A DNA stretch of 64,000 bases from Lewinella sp038528965 (lineage in GTDB: Bacteria > Bacteroidota > Bacteroidia > Chitinophagales > Saprospiraceae), in the NCBI GenBank assembly GCA_038528965.1, contig JBCBEC010000006.1, positions 223,587 to 287,586 of the forward strand, read 5' to 3'. Position 1 is the first letter of the stretch. Each line of letters starts with the position of its first letter. Positions 1-8,384 of the stretch are shown piece after piece. Made by a program: the position numbers and the translations under genes. The notes beneath the pieces were generated by a model. It was not told the origin of the DNA and searched no databases. It was given only the letters and a program-made list of their open reading frames with translations.

Positions 1-996
1 TTCTCTATCTATAATCCAGAGGCTGTTTTTCCCCGTTTGGCCGTAGCCTTAGAAGACGATAAGCTTGGTGTTATAAATACCGCCGGAGAATGGGTACTAA
101 AGCCTAAAGTAGATAGCATTGGCCTAAACCACTATTACGTCAAGGGATTAGCCTGGGTGGTCCGTAAGGGTAAGTATGGCCTGATGGACTTCAATGGTAG
201 CGAAGCCCAATGGCGCATTAAGCCACGCTTCACCGAAGTAAGTAGGTTCAGGGGGCGAAAGGTGGCGGTAGCTGCTGTGGCAATTGATGGCCGCTGGGGT
301 GTAGTCAATAGCGACGGAAAATGGGTAGCAAAATGCAAATATGATTCCGCCGAATTACTTTACGACTTTACCGATTACCCCGATATTAAATTGACCAAGG
401 GGGAACAAACCACCTACATTGATGCACTTGGGAATACCCGAGAAGCAACAGACATTAACTGGGAAGACGAGGAGATCTATTTTGAAGACAGTATGATCGA
501 GGATATGCCCCAGGAAACCAGGCGGGAGCATCGGATTACAAAACAGATTTTAGCCGGTGGCAGGGAGCGAGTAACCTTAGAAGTGTCTGCCGCAGGTGGC
601 CCTTATCAGCGTGTGGAATTTCGAACAATTGAGCCCGGATATACCATTTTCAATGTGGTAGTGGATGAAAATAGAATTCCTTTACGTATCAAATACGTAT
701 TGGTGCAAAAGGATGATAAATTCGGCTTCTGGGGGCCAGAGGGGCTGATTGCACCCGGCGCTGTATATGACCGGATAGGTTGGACACAATCTCAGCGCTA
801 TGGTCAGTTTGCCGTTTTATACCGCAATGGCTTAAAGGGCCTTGCCCGCGTAAACGGAGAACCTTTTATCCCAGCTGTCTTTAGCACCCTCGACGTACGA
901 GGCTTCCTCTTTGTCTATACACACCCTGATGGCTATCGCGGATATGCCGATGATCAAGGCCGAGTATTTATACCGCAAGAGGTTATTTTGGAGTAG
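1..996 (+). CDS. WG-repeat protein, 5' end outside window
   Basis: The frame is already open at base 1, so the gene probably starts upstream; the first in-window start candidate is a TTG at 37. The visible part carries repeated WG-type units: LGVINTAGEWVLKPKVD, YGLMDFNG, WGVVNSDGKWVAKCKYD, FGFWGPEGLIAP and RGYADDQGRVFIP. WG repeats form beta-rich scaffolds found in many Bacteroidota proteins of unknown role. No catalytic motif or membrane segment is seen in this part. The product ends 242 bp before the GMC oxidoreductase gene, so the two need not share a transcript. The family call is secure; the function is unknown. Confidence 0.8.
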   Translation, partial: FSIYNPEAVFPRLAVALEDDKLGVINTAGEWVLKPKVDSIGLNHYYVKGLAWVVRKGKYGLMDFNGSEAQWRIKPRFTEVSRFRGRKVAVAAVAIDGRWGVVNSDGKWVAKCKYDSAELLYDFTDYPDIKLTKGEQTTYIDALGNTREATDINWEDEEIYFEDSMIEDMPQETRREHRITKQILAGGRERVTLEVSAAGGPYQRVEFRTIEPGYTIFNVVVDENRIPLRIKYVLVQKDDKFGFWGPEGLIAPGAVYDRIGWTQSQRYGQFAVLYRNGLKGLARVNGEPFIPAVFSTLDVRGFLFVYTHPDGYRGYADDQGRVFIPQEVILE

Positions 997-1238
997 GGGT
1001 AAGCAATCAAAGTCAAACATTCCGCCGGCTTGTTTTATAGCGGCATGAATTACACGAAACCAATGAGCCTCGCAATTGACTGTTCCAATGCCTCAGCCAC
1101 CTTCTAGATCGGCTTTATCTTCTACCAACAACCCACCTCCAAACAAAATCATTGTTCCCCCTTAGTGTAATTATCACACATTAATTTATACCTTAGCCTC
1201 CTCACAGAATTTTTGATGGCAACTTAATAACAAAAGGC

Positions 1239-2963
1239 ATGTTTTTTAACTCACAGGGTAAGGCCGAGGTGACCTATGATGCTATTGTAGTTGGTTCGGG
1301 TATCAGTGGTGGTTGGGCCGCTAAAGAACTGTGCGAAAAAGGACTTAAAACCTTGGTCCTTGAGCGCGGGCGCAACGTACGTCATGGCGAATATCCTACC
1401 GCAGGAAATGATCCTTGGGATTACGAAGCCGGGGAACGCGTACCCTCGGAGGAAGTAGAAAAGCACTACAGCAAACAGAATCGGACCGGTTATACCGTGC
1501 GTCAATCGCAGAAGCATTGGTTTGTTAAGGATGATGAGCACCCCTATACCGAGGTAAAACGCTTCGATTGGATGCGGGGTTATCACACCGGTGGACGTTC
1601 TATCATGTGGGGCCGCCAGAGTTACCGCTTAAGCGACCTAGACTTCACCGCTAATGCTAAAGATGGCATTGCCGTGGATTGGCCCATTCGCTACGCTGAT
1701 CTCGCGCCCTGGTACGACTATGTGGAGACCTTTGCTGGCATCAGTGGTCAAGCGGAAGGTTTACCTCATCTACCAGACGGAAAGTTCCTACCTCCTATGG
1801 AACTCAACTGTGTAGAAAAAGAACTCAAGAAAGGCATTGCCGAAAACTTCACGGACCGGCTTTTGACCATTGGGCGTACGGCTCACTTGACAGAACCTAA
1901 TCCTGAAATACACGGTACCCGTGGTAAATGTCAGTTCCGTAATCGTTGTATTAGAGGTTGTCCTTTTGGTGCCTACTTTAGTAGTAATGCGGCTACCTTG
2001 CCTGCTGCCGAAGCGACCGGCAATATGACGCTTCGACCGCATTCTGTCGTGCATTCCTTGATCCTCGACCCCGATACTGGAAAGGCCAGCGGGGTAAGAG
2101 TGATTGACGGGGAAACCGGCGAACAACACGAATTTTTTGCGAAGATTGTCTTCCTCAATGCCTCAGCCCTAGGCAGCACCTTTATTTTGATGAATACGGT
2201 GACCGATGAGTTTCCAGATGGCCTAGGCAGTAGCAGTGGCCAACTCGGACGCAACCTCATGGATCACCACTTTAAGGTAGGAGCCAGCGGCACTTACGAA
2301 GGTTATGAAGACCAGTATTACAAGGGCCGTCGCCCGAATGGTTTCTATATTCCACGTTTCCGCAATATCAATGCCGCAACGAAGCGCGATGACTATATCC
2401 GCGGCTTTGGCTACCAAGGTGGTGGAAGTCGTACGAATTGGATGCGCGGCATCAAAGAATTGGATATGTCCTTGGGTGCTGACTTTAAGGACTCACTGGT
2501 ACAGCCTGGTCCTTGGCAGCTGGGCATGAACGGTTTTGGCGAATGCCTCCCTTATGAGGATAATCGCGTTTATCTCAACCACGATGTAAAGGATATCCAT
2601 GGCCTACCTACCTTAACCATTGATTGCGAGTTTAAGGACAATGAAATGGCCATGCGTAAGGATATGGCAGCGAGTGCAGCAGAAATGCTAGAAGCAGCTG
2701 GCTTCAAGGACATCAAGACCTACGATGACGGTGCAGCTCCGGGATTAGGCATCCACGAAATGGGTACCGCACGCATGGGGCGCGACCGCAAGTCCAGCGT
2801 ACTGAACGAATGGAACCAAATATGGGATGCACCAAATGTGTTTGTCACCGATGGAGCAGCCATGACTTCGGCCGCTTGCCAGAATCCGTCCTTGACGTAT
2901 ATGGCACTGACGGCACGAGCAGCTGACTATGCCGTGCAGGAACTCAAAAAAATGAATCTCTAA
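1239..2963 (+). CDS. GMC family FAD-dependent oxidoreductase
   Basis: This is a 574-residue flavoprotein that probably oxidises an alcohol or sugar. The FAD-binding motif GSGISGG lies at residues 19-25, followed by an acidic strand end (VLERG). The C-terminal GMC domain has GIHEMGTARMG and ACQNPSLTYMALTARAAD, which contain the usual substrate and FAD contacts. A CxxxC-like stretch (CQFRNRCIRGCPFGAY) in the middle is common in the gluconate/choline-type dehydrogenase branch. No signal peptide is visible. The next gene starts 11 bp downstream and encodes a gluconate 2-dehydrogenase subunit 3-like protein, so the pair probably forms a complex exported with the partner. The substrate cannot be read from the sequence. 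Confidence 0.92.
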   Translation: MFFNSQGKAEVTYDAIVVGSGISGGWAAKELCEKGLKTLVLERGRNVRHGEYPTAGNDPWDYEAGERVPSEEVEKHYSKQNRTGYTVRQSQKHWFVKDDEHPYTEVKRFDWMRGYHTGGRSIMWGRQSYRLSDLDFTANAKDGIAVDWPIRYADLAPWYDYVETFAGISGQAEGLPHLPDGKFLPPMELNCVEKELKKGIAENFTDRLLTIGRTAHLTEPNPEIHGTRGKCQFRNRCIRGCPFGAYFSSNAATLPAAEATGNMTLRPHSVVHSLILDPDTGKASGVRVIDGETGEQHEFFAKIVFLNASALGSTFILMNTVTDEFPDGLGSSSGQLGRNLMDHHFKVGASGTYEGYEDQYYKGRRPNGFYIPRFRNINAATKRDDYIRGFGYQGGGSRTNWMRGIKELDMSLGADFKDSLVQPGPWQLGMNGFGECLPYEDNRVYLNHDVKDIHGLPTLTIDCEFKDNEMAMRKDMAASAAEMLEAAGFKDIKTYDDGAAPGLGIHEMGTARMGRDRKSSVLNEWNQIWDAPNVFVTDGAAMTSAACQNPSLTYMALTARAADYAVQELKKMNL

Positions 2964-2974
2964 ACAACTCGAAA

Positions 2975-3583
2975 ATGGATCGCAGAGACGTACTAAAATA
3001 TACGGCCTACCTAACCGGCTACGCCGTGACCGCTCCACTGACGAGTGCAATACTGAGCGGCTGTAAATCAGAACCAGCAGCACCCGATTTTATACCCTCC
3101 TTCTTCACCGCGGAAGAATATCCAGCGGTGCGCCAGATGGCGGAGCTCATGCTTCCCCAAACCGATACTCCGGGAGCAGGCGAATTGGGTATACCGCAAT
3201 TTGTGGATAAGGTTTTGAGCACCTTTACAAAGCCAAAAGACCAAGAACGGCTACGTACTGGTCTAAACACCTGGTTGGGCAGTGTCGCCAATGAGGGAGG
3301 CTCTCCTTATGCCGACTTGGGCGCAGAAGATCAACTCCGTATCCTAAACGAACTAGACACCACCAGCAAAGCTTCTGCTGAAGAGCTGGAAGGTTTGGGT
3401 CTTAGCAAGGAAGAGAAAAAGGAGCGGACCCCCTGGTGGTTAGATTTAAAAGGATTAATCATTGGTGGCTACTTTTCCTCGGAATATATTGGCACCGAAG
3501 TATTGGCCTATGATCCGGTACCTGGAGCCTATCTGGGGTGTATTCCGGTTTCGGAAACTGATGGCAAGAATTGGAGCCTGTAG
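2975..3583 (+). CDS. Gluconate 2-dehydrogenase subunit 3-like lipoprotein
   Basis: The product is 202 residues. Its N-terminus, MDRRDVLKYTAYLTGYAV, has a twin-arginine pair before a hydrophobic stretch and ends in a lipobox (AILSGC, Cys near residue 30), suggesting Tat export and lipid anchoring. The rest matches the gluconate 2-dehydrogenase subunit 3 family, including FFTAEEYPAVRQMAELMLPQ and a C-terminal YDPVPGAYLGC. In characterised family members this small subunit partners a GMC-type catalytic subunit, which here is encoded 11 bp upstream. The pair is closed by a strong hairpin terminator about 30 bp after the stop. Confidence 0.88.
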   Translation: MDRRDVLKYTAYLTGYAVTAPLTSAILSGCKSEPAAPDFIPSFFTAEEYPAVRQMAELMLPQTDTPGAGELGIPQFVDKVLSTFTKPKDQERLRTGLNTWLGSVANEGGSPYADLGAEDQLRILNELDTTSKASAEELEGLGLSKEEKKERTPWWLDLKGLIIGGYFSSEYIGTEVLAYDPVPGAYLGCIPVSETDGKNWSL

Positions 3584-3611
3584 CAGGCTAATAAGCTTAA
3601 AGTTGAATAGG

Positions 3612-3644
3612 AAACCCCTTCCGGTCTAGTACCAGAAGGGGTTT
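3612..3644 (+). terminator. Rho-independent terminator after the GMC pair
   Basis: A 10-bp perfect stem (AAACCCCTTC and GAAGGGGTTT) encloses a 13-nt loop and is followed by TTAGT. It lies between two convergent genes and can serve both the GMC operon on + and the DoxX-like gene on -. Confidence 0.75.
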
Positions 3645-3670
3645 TAGTATATCAAGAAGTGGGTTAGATC

Positions 3671-4039
3671 TTAACCGATCACTGCATTATCCTTAGCCAT
3701 ATTCCCTGCATACAACCAGGAAGCACCAGCTAATGCTACGTCTTTCAGTAAGCCAGTAGTAGCTGCCTGATCTCCGGCCATTGCTCCTTTTAAATGTAGA
3801 GCAAAAACAAAGATCAAAAGCATAGCCCCCAGTAAGAAGGTGGCCAATTTGTCCATCTTACCAATAAAAATGGAGACTGCGGCAGCAATTAAGCCTAAGC
3901 CCGTAAGATAGACCCAAATTGCGCCTCCTGGTAAGGGCACCATACCGGCCATAGCTTCAGCATTCATAAAGTGGAAAGCACCAAAAATGAGGAATGGAAT
4001 GGCAAACAGGTATTTGCCAGCACTTAGTAATGCATTCAT
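3671..4039 (-). CDS. DoxX-like small membrane protein
   Basis: The ATG at 4039 gives 122 residues (MNALLSAGKYLF...). An in-frame TTG at 4063 is possible but less likely. Four hydrophobic segments are visible, starting at YLFAIPFLIFGAFHF, WVYLTGLGLIAAAVSIFIG, ATFLLGAMLLIFVFAL and the C-terminal ALAGASWLYAG. The pattern matches the DoxX/DoxD-like quinol-oxidase-subunit family, whose members often have no assigned function. It is a single gene with its own promoter-like sequence about 55 bp upstream. Confidence 0.72.
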   Translation of the reverse strand: MNALLSAGKYLFAIPFLIFGAFHFMNAEAMAGMVPLPGGAIWVYLTGLGLIAAAVSIFIGKMDKLATFLLGAMLLIFVFALHLKGAMAGDQAATTGLLKDVALAGASWLYAGNMAKDNAVIG

Positions 4040-4091
4040 TTTTCGTTTCGTTTTGTTTTGCAAACACCTACAAATGATGTAGGTACATGCA

Positions 4092-4123
4092 CAATATTAG
4101 GGAAGTTTAACGCAAAACAAAAA
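4092..4123 (-). promoter_or_regulatory. Candidate Bacteroidota promoter for the DoxX-like gene
   Basis: On the minus strand TTTTTG (4118-4123) and TAATATTG (4092-4099) are separated by 18 bp. This fits the Bacteroidota TTTG / TAnnTTTG pattern with one mismatch in the -7 box. It lies 53 bp upstream of the ATG. Confidence 0.45.
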
Positions 4124-4190
4124 TTTACCTAACAATATTTTTACAAAACAATACACTACAAAAAGCAAAAAATAAAGAACTTTAAAGTAA

Positions 4191-4225
4191 AAAATCCGCA
4201 TCCCTAAGTGAAGGAATGCGGATTT
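4191..4225 (-). terminator. Rho-independent terminator of clpX
   Basis: A 10-bp stem (AAATCCGCAT and ATGCGGATTT), extended by a bulged CC/GG pair, is followed on the minus strand by a T-rich run. It lies 22 bp after the clpX stop. Confidence 0.8.
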
Positions 4226-4247
4226 AGAAAGCGAATGATTTTCGCTT

Positions 4248-5519
4248 TTAGGCTGCTTTCAGACGGCTCAACTTGGAGCGACTTAGCTTATCTTCAGCGT
4301 ATTCTGCCGTCACCAAGAAGGAGGTTACGTCTTTTTGTCCGGGTAGCTCAAACATGGCGTCGGTCATGATGGCTTCACAGATCGAACGAAGGCCCCTTGC
4401 TCCTAGGTTAAACTCTAGCGCCTTCTCTGCAATCAGGGCAATGGCATCATCCGTGAAGGTAAGCTCAATGCTCTCCAGATCAAATAGTTTTTTGTACTGG
4501 CGCAGGAGCGAATTCTTGGGCTCGGTTAGGATACGCTGTAGTGCTTCTTTGTCCAGTGGATCGAGATAAGTGAGCACTGGCAAGCGGCCCAGCAATTCTG
4601 GAATAAGGCCAAATGACTTAAGGTCTTGATGATTCACGTAGCTCAATAAGTTTTCGCGATCCACCTGCTCCTTTTCTTCTCCACGGAAGCCAATGACTTG
4701 GGTATTGAGGCGGCGTGCAATCACCTTCTCGATACCGTCAAATGCACCTCCGCAAACGAAGAGAATATTGCTGGTATTGATTTTCACTAACTTCTGCTCA
4801 GGGTGTTTACGCCCGCCTTGCGGTGGTACGTTTACATCTGTTCCCTCCAGCATTTTCAGCAGAGCCTGCTGTACCCCCTCACCAGATACATCACGCGTGA
4901 TGCTTGGATTATCTGACTTACGAGCTACTTTATCAATCTCATCAATATATACGATACCGCGCTCGGCGGCAGCTACATCATAGTCACACACCTGCAGGAG
5001 GCGGCTCAGGATACTCTCCACATCTTCGCCCACGTAGCCAGCCTCGGTAAATACCGTGGCATCCACAATGGCAAAAGGCACGTTGAGCATCTTGGCGATC
5101 GTCTTCGCCAACAAAGTTTTACCCGTACCCGTACGACCAACAAAGACAATATTACTCTTCTCAATCTCTACTTCATCATCACTATTGGCTCCTTGGCCTA
5201 ATCGTTTGTAGTGATTATAAACCGCTACGGAGAGTACCTTCTTGGCATCGTCTTGGCCGATGATGTACTCGTCTAGCCGTTGCTTGAGCTCCTGTGGATT
5301 ATACTGGATAGCCTGACTGTAGGATTCTTTATTCTGGCCTTTCCCTGAGTAGTTAGGGCTTGGTGCGGCGCCTCCATAAAGCTCCTCTTGGACAATCTCG
5401 CTAGCCTGCTCTACGCAGACCTCGCAAATGTGTCCTTCTATACCGGCAATCAGAATCATTGCTTCTGATTTGTCGCGGCCACAGAAAGAGCAGCGATAGT
5501 TTTGTTTTGTACGACGCAT
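4248..5519 (-). CDS. clpX: ClpX, ATP-dependent protease ATP-binding subunit
   Basis: ClpX is the AAA+ unfoldase that feeds substrates to ClpP in the cytoplasm. The 423-residue product has the N-terminal four-Cys zinc-binding domain (CSFCGRDK ... HICEVC), a Walker A motif GRTGTGKT, a Walker B segment IVYIDEIDK, the pore loop GYVG and the RKH loop (GGRKHPEQ). The sensor-2/C-terminal segment LGARGLRSICEAIM is intact and the length is usual for the family. The gene follows tig and clpP in the same direction, but a hairpin terminator sits between clpP and clpX, so expression may be partly independent. Confidence 0.97.
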   Translation of the reverse strand: MRRTKQNYRCSFCGRDKSEAMILIAGIEGHICEVCVEQASEIVQEELYGGAAPSPNYSGKGQNKESYSQAIQYNPQELKQRLDEYIIGQDDAKKVLSVAVYNHYKRLGQGANSDDEVEIEKSNIVFVGRTGTGKTLLAKTIAKMLNVPFAIVDATVFTEAGYVGEDVESILSRLLQVCDYDVAAAERGIVYIDEIDKVARKSDNPSITRDVSGEGVQQALLKMLEGTDVNVPPQGGRKHPEQKLVKINTSNILFVCGGAFDGIEKVIARRLNTQVIGFRGEEKEQVDRENLLSYVNHQDLKSFGLIPELLGRLPVLTYLDPLDKEALQRILTEPKNSLLRQYKKLFDLESIELTFTDDAIALIAEKALEFNLGARGLRSICEAIMTDAMFELPGQKDVTSFLVTAEYAEDKLSRSKLSRLKAA

Positions 5520-5530
5520 TGCTATTCTTT

Positions 5531-5576
5531 AAATTTAAAAAGAACCCACACTAAAGATACGGTTAATGTGGGTTCT
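5531..5576 (-). terminator. Terminator between clpP and clpX
   Basis: AGAACCCACA (5541-5550) pairs with TGTGGGTTCT (5567-5576), with more pairing inside the loop. On the minus strand TTTTAAATTT follows. It lies 15 bp after the clpP stop and 21 bp before the clpX start, so it could attenuate read-through into clpX. Confidence 0.7.
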
Positions 5577-5590
5577 CCGCTAGTAGGTCC

Positions 5591-6301
5591 TTATTTCTTA
5601 TCGTCAGAAGTCTGTCGTACCAGTACTTCGTCAACTAAACCATACGCTTTTGCATCCGTTGCTACCATCCAGTTATCACGATCACAATCTTTCTCGATTG
5701 TCTCATAATCCTGACCGGTGTGGTTAGCTAAGATATCGTAAAGCTCTTTTTGCATTTGCTTGATGAGCTTGTAGCTGATTTCCATATCAGAAACCTGTCC
5801 CTGCATACCACCTAATGGCTGGTGAATCATCACGCGGCTGTGAGGTAAACAAGTACGCTTGCCCTTAGTTCCAGCAGCCAACAATACGGCGCCCATAGAA
5901 GCAGCCAGACCGGTACAGATCGTACCTACATCCGGTGAAACGTACTGCATGGTGTCATAGATACCCAATCCAGCGATAACAGATCCACCAGGGCTGTTGA
6001 TGAACATTTGTACATCACGCTTTGGGTCAGTGGATTCGAGGAAGAGCATCTGTGCTTGGATAACGTTGGCCACGTAGTCATTCACGGGAACACCCATGAA
6101 GATAATGCGGTCCATCATCAAACGGCTAAATACATCCAGACCAACGATGTTCATCTGGCGTTCTTCAATTACGTTTGGGGTAAAGGCTTGAATATTGGGT
6201 GCCAAAACCGGGGCGGTTTTCTCGGCGTATCGCTCTAGATGCATGCTACTCATACCTAAGTGCTTGGTAGCATACTTCATGAATTCATCCTTGTGAAACA
6301 T
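5591..6301 (-). CDS. clpP: ClpP, ATP-dependent Clp protease proteolytic subunit
   Basis: ClpP is the serine protease chamber that works with ClpX. The 236-residue product has the catalytic serine at residue 135 in GLAASMGAVL and the histidine at 160 in SRVMIHQPLGG. The aspartate at 209 lies in DCDRDNWM. The Ser-to-His (25) and His-to-Asp (49) spacings match those of Escherichia coli ClpP. The N-terminal extension of about 45 residues before the ClpP core is longer than in E. coli and is typical of a processed or extended propeptide. The gene lies 54 bp after tig and 71 bp before clpX. Confidence 0.97.
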   Translation of the reverse strand: MFHKDEFMKYATKHLGMSSMHLERYAEKTAPVLAPNIQAFTPNVIEERQMNIVGLDVFSRLMMDRIIFMGVPVNDYVANVIQAQMLFLESTDPKRDVQMFINSPGGSVIAGLGIYDTMQYVSPDVGTICTGLAASMGAVLLAAGTKGKRTCLPHSRVMIHQPLGGMQGQVSDMEISYKLIKQMQKELYDILANHTGQDYETIEKDCDRDNWMVATDAKAYGLVDEVLVRQTSDDKK

Positions 6302-6355
6302 TCGCGTTGTTTTTAATTACTCTCTATTAACAATAAGCACCCCCGGAGGTTGACT

Positions 6356-7777
6356 CTACTCTTCTTCTTCTTGCGCAAGCAACTGACTTTCGGCTTCCTG
6401 CTCGGCACGGATTTCCTCAATAATAGCCTGGAGTTCTTCTGGTGTAATGGCTTTATCCTTCAGCTCGTACTCGCCTTGTAGTTTATCGCTGAGCTTATCG
6501 TTCATCAGTTCGTCGAACTTATCACGTACGCTCTTCTCCTCGTTCATCATGCGGTCTACCATACCGCTGATCATCTCTTCGTTCAGCCATTCTGGCTGGC
6601 CTCCACCAAAGTAGCCCATCACCTGCTCAGCAAAAGAAGCTCTTAATTCTTCTTGCTTAACCTCCAATTCAAACTTATTGATCAGCTTCTCTCGTACCAA
6701 GGTCCACTCTAATCCTTTGCGAAAACCCGCGAAACCAGCCTCTACACCTTCTGGTGTATTTTGCTCGTTTGAAGCTACCAACCAACGCTTCAAGAATTCC
6801 TCCGGTAGCTCCATGGAGTTTTGCTCCATAAGATACTCCTGCATATCGCGGAAAAGCAGCGCATCCGTTTGCTTGATATAATAACCGTTATAGTCTTCCT
6901 GGATTTTTGCGAGCGCCTCTTCTTCTGTGCTCACGTCACCTTCACCAAAGGCTTGCTGGTAGAACTCTTCGCCCAACTCAGCGGGTACGTTCCGGCTGAT
7001 TTTATCAATGGTAAGTGAGAAGATTGGATTCACCTCACGGTCATCTTCCGCATCAAGACCTAGTAAGTACTTGCGTACATGGTCTTCGGTGGTGCCTGCT
7101 TCCAGTTCGAAAACATTGAGTTCGGCCGTGTCGCCGATGTTCTTACCCAGAAAAGCAGCCTTGGCCTCGTCGGTTGTATTTTGGATGAAGAGCGTAAACT
7201 CGTGCATAATACCCGCTACCTTGGGGGCACCATCTTCCAATTCCACCGCCTTGAGGGTGATGATATCGCGCTCTTCAACTACATCCTGAACCTCCTCGTT
7301 CTTACCGAAACGGCGACGCAAGTTTTCCAGTTCTTCGGCAATTTTATCCGAACCCGGATCAATGACGAAACGCTCGAAAGTACGATCACCTAGTCCTTGC
7401 ACCTCAAATTCGGGTGCTAAGCCAATATCAAACTTGAACACGTAGTCGGTCAGACTTGCAACACTGAACTCAAACTCCTCTTGCTCCTGCGATGGAATAG
7501 GTTGCCCCAGAATGTTGAGCGGATTATCTTCATTGTATAGATAGTCCGATAGCTCTTGCTGCATCTGCCGATTAATGACATCCGCCAGAATACTACGCCC
7601 GAACATTTTCCGAACAACGGACATCGGCGTTTTGCCTTTGCGAAATCCTTTTAATGAGGCTTGATTGCGGTAGCGCTTTAGCTCTTTATTGAGCTCTCCC
7701 TTGTAATCTTCTTGTGCAACGGTTACCGTTAGGGTGGCATTCAATGCATCTATATCAGTGCGCTCGATTGTAGCCAT
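6356..7777 (-). CDS. tig: Trigger factor
   Basis: Trigger factor is a ribosome-associated chaperone that binds nascent chains. The 473-residue product has the ribosome-binding signature SLKGFRKGKTPMSVVRKMFG near residue 45. A degenerate central FKBP-like domain and a long helical C-terminal chaperone domain follow. The C-terminus is very acidic and ends in EEEE. It is somewhat longer than the E. coli protein, as is usual in Bacteroidota. It is the first gene of a tig-clpP-clpX block, an order conserved in many bacteria. Confidence 0.95.
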   Translation of the reverse strand: MATIERTDIDALNATLTVTVAQEDYKGELNKELKRYRNQASLKGFRKGKTPMSVVRKMFGRSILADVINRQMQQELSDYLYNEDNPLNILGQPIPSQEQEEFEFSVASLTDYVFKFDIGLAPEFEVQGLGDRTFERFVIDPGSDKIAEELENLRRRFGKNEEVQDVVEERDIITLKAVELEDGAPKVAGIMHEFTLFIQNTTDEAKAAFLGKNIGDTAELNVFELEAGTTEDHVRKYLLGLDAEDDREVNPIFSLTIDKISRNVPAELGEEFYQQAFGEGDVSTEEEALAKIQEDYNGYYIKQTDALLFRDMQEYLMEQNSMELPEEFLKRWLVASNEQNTPEGVEAGFAGFRKGLEWTLVREKLINKFELEVKQEELRASFAEQVMGYFGGGQPEWLNEEMISGMVDRMMNEEKSVRDKFDELMNDKLSDKLQGEYELKDKAITPEELQAIIEEIRAEQEAESQLLAQEEEE

Positions 7778-7867
7778 AGAATGATGTGCGAAATTTAGAA
7801 TTTATTAGACCTGTCCTAGCAAACAGCGTACTGACGCAATTAGTTGTCTGCCGCTCGGTCAACCTTC

Positions 7868-7887
7868 TTTTCGGACTTGCCCGAAAA
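7868..7887 (-). terminator. Hairpin downstream of the tRNA-Leu repeat region
   Basis: TTTTCGG (7868-7874) pairs with CCGAAAA (7881-7887) around a 6-nt loop. Read on the minus strand it would end a transcript coming from the tRNA gene before tig. The T-tract is short, so the call is tentative. Confidence 0.35.
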
Positions 7888-7931
7888 ACAAAGGATGGTA
7901 GCGAACTAACTCACTCCCATCCTCCGTGAAA

Positions 7932-8097
7932 TGTGCTGGTGGAGGGACTTCCCGACGAATTTTCACGCTGTTCCAATTGTCGGGATGGACTTCTCGCCCA
8001 TCCATCCTCCCAGTGTGCGGGTGGAGGGACTTCCCGACGAATGCTCACGCTGTTCGCTTTGTCGGGATAGACTTCTCGTCCATCCATCCTCCCAGTG
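7932..8097. repeat. Two 82-bp tandem repeats abutting the tRNA-Leu 3' end
   Basis: Copies start at 7932 and 8014, and the pattern begins again at 8096, so the period is exactly 82 bp. Each copy opens with the last bases of the tRNA gene; TGTGCGGGTGGAGGGACT is identical in copy 2 and at the tRNA. It then diverges into a segment with the inverted repeat TCCCGAC / GTCGGGA (8032-8038 and 8061-8067 in copy 2). The copies end in CCATCCATCCTCCCAG. Short open frames across this stretch are by-products of the repeat and are not called as genes. Confidence 0.85.
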
Positions 8098-8179
8098 TGC
8101 GGGTGGAGGGACTCGAACCCCCACGCCGTGAAGCACTAGATCCTAAGTCTAGCATGTCTACCAATTTCATCACACCCGC
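8098..8179 (-). tRNA. tRNA-Leu (anticodon UAG)
   Basis: The 82-nt gene has a 7-bp acceptor stem (GCGGGTG and CACCCGC) and discriminator A. The anticodon arm is CTAGA-CTTAGGA-TCTAG, giving UAG for CUA leucine codons. A type-II variable arm and the T arm GGGGG-TTCGAGT-CCCTC are present. CCA is not encoded. The 3' end borders the 82-bp tandem repeats. Confidence 0.95.
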
Positions 8180-8384
8180 TGGTAGAAGTAGCTTCTTTAT
8201 GAGAAGCCTTGCTTAAAAAGCGACGCAAAAATAAGGTTTATTTCTAAAACTGCCTACACTTCTGCAGTTTTTTAATGAAACTCTTTTGATCAAATGGTTT
8301 AATGCTCATTTTGAGCGCTAATACAATCCGCGAAGCCTACGGTTTACCTCTCCTATAAAGCCACCCTACGGCTAAGCAGATTAA

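Noticed and set aside
7932..8097. Repeats read as a CRISPR array
   Set aside because: Only two 82-bp units exist, directly adjacent and without spacers, and no cas gene is near.
7926..8216. Two open frames across the repeats next to tRNA-Leu
   Set aside because: They follow the 82-bp repeat period and overlap the tRNA gene; the repeated peptide is an artefact of the repeat.
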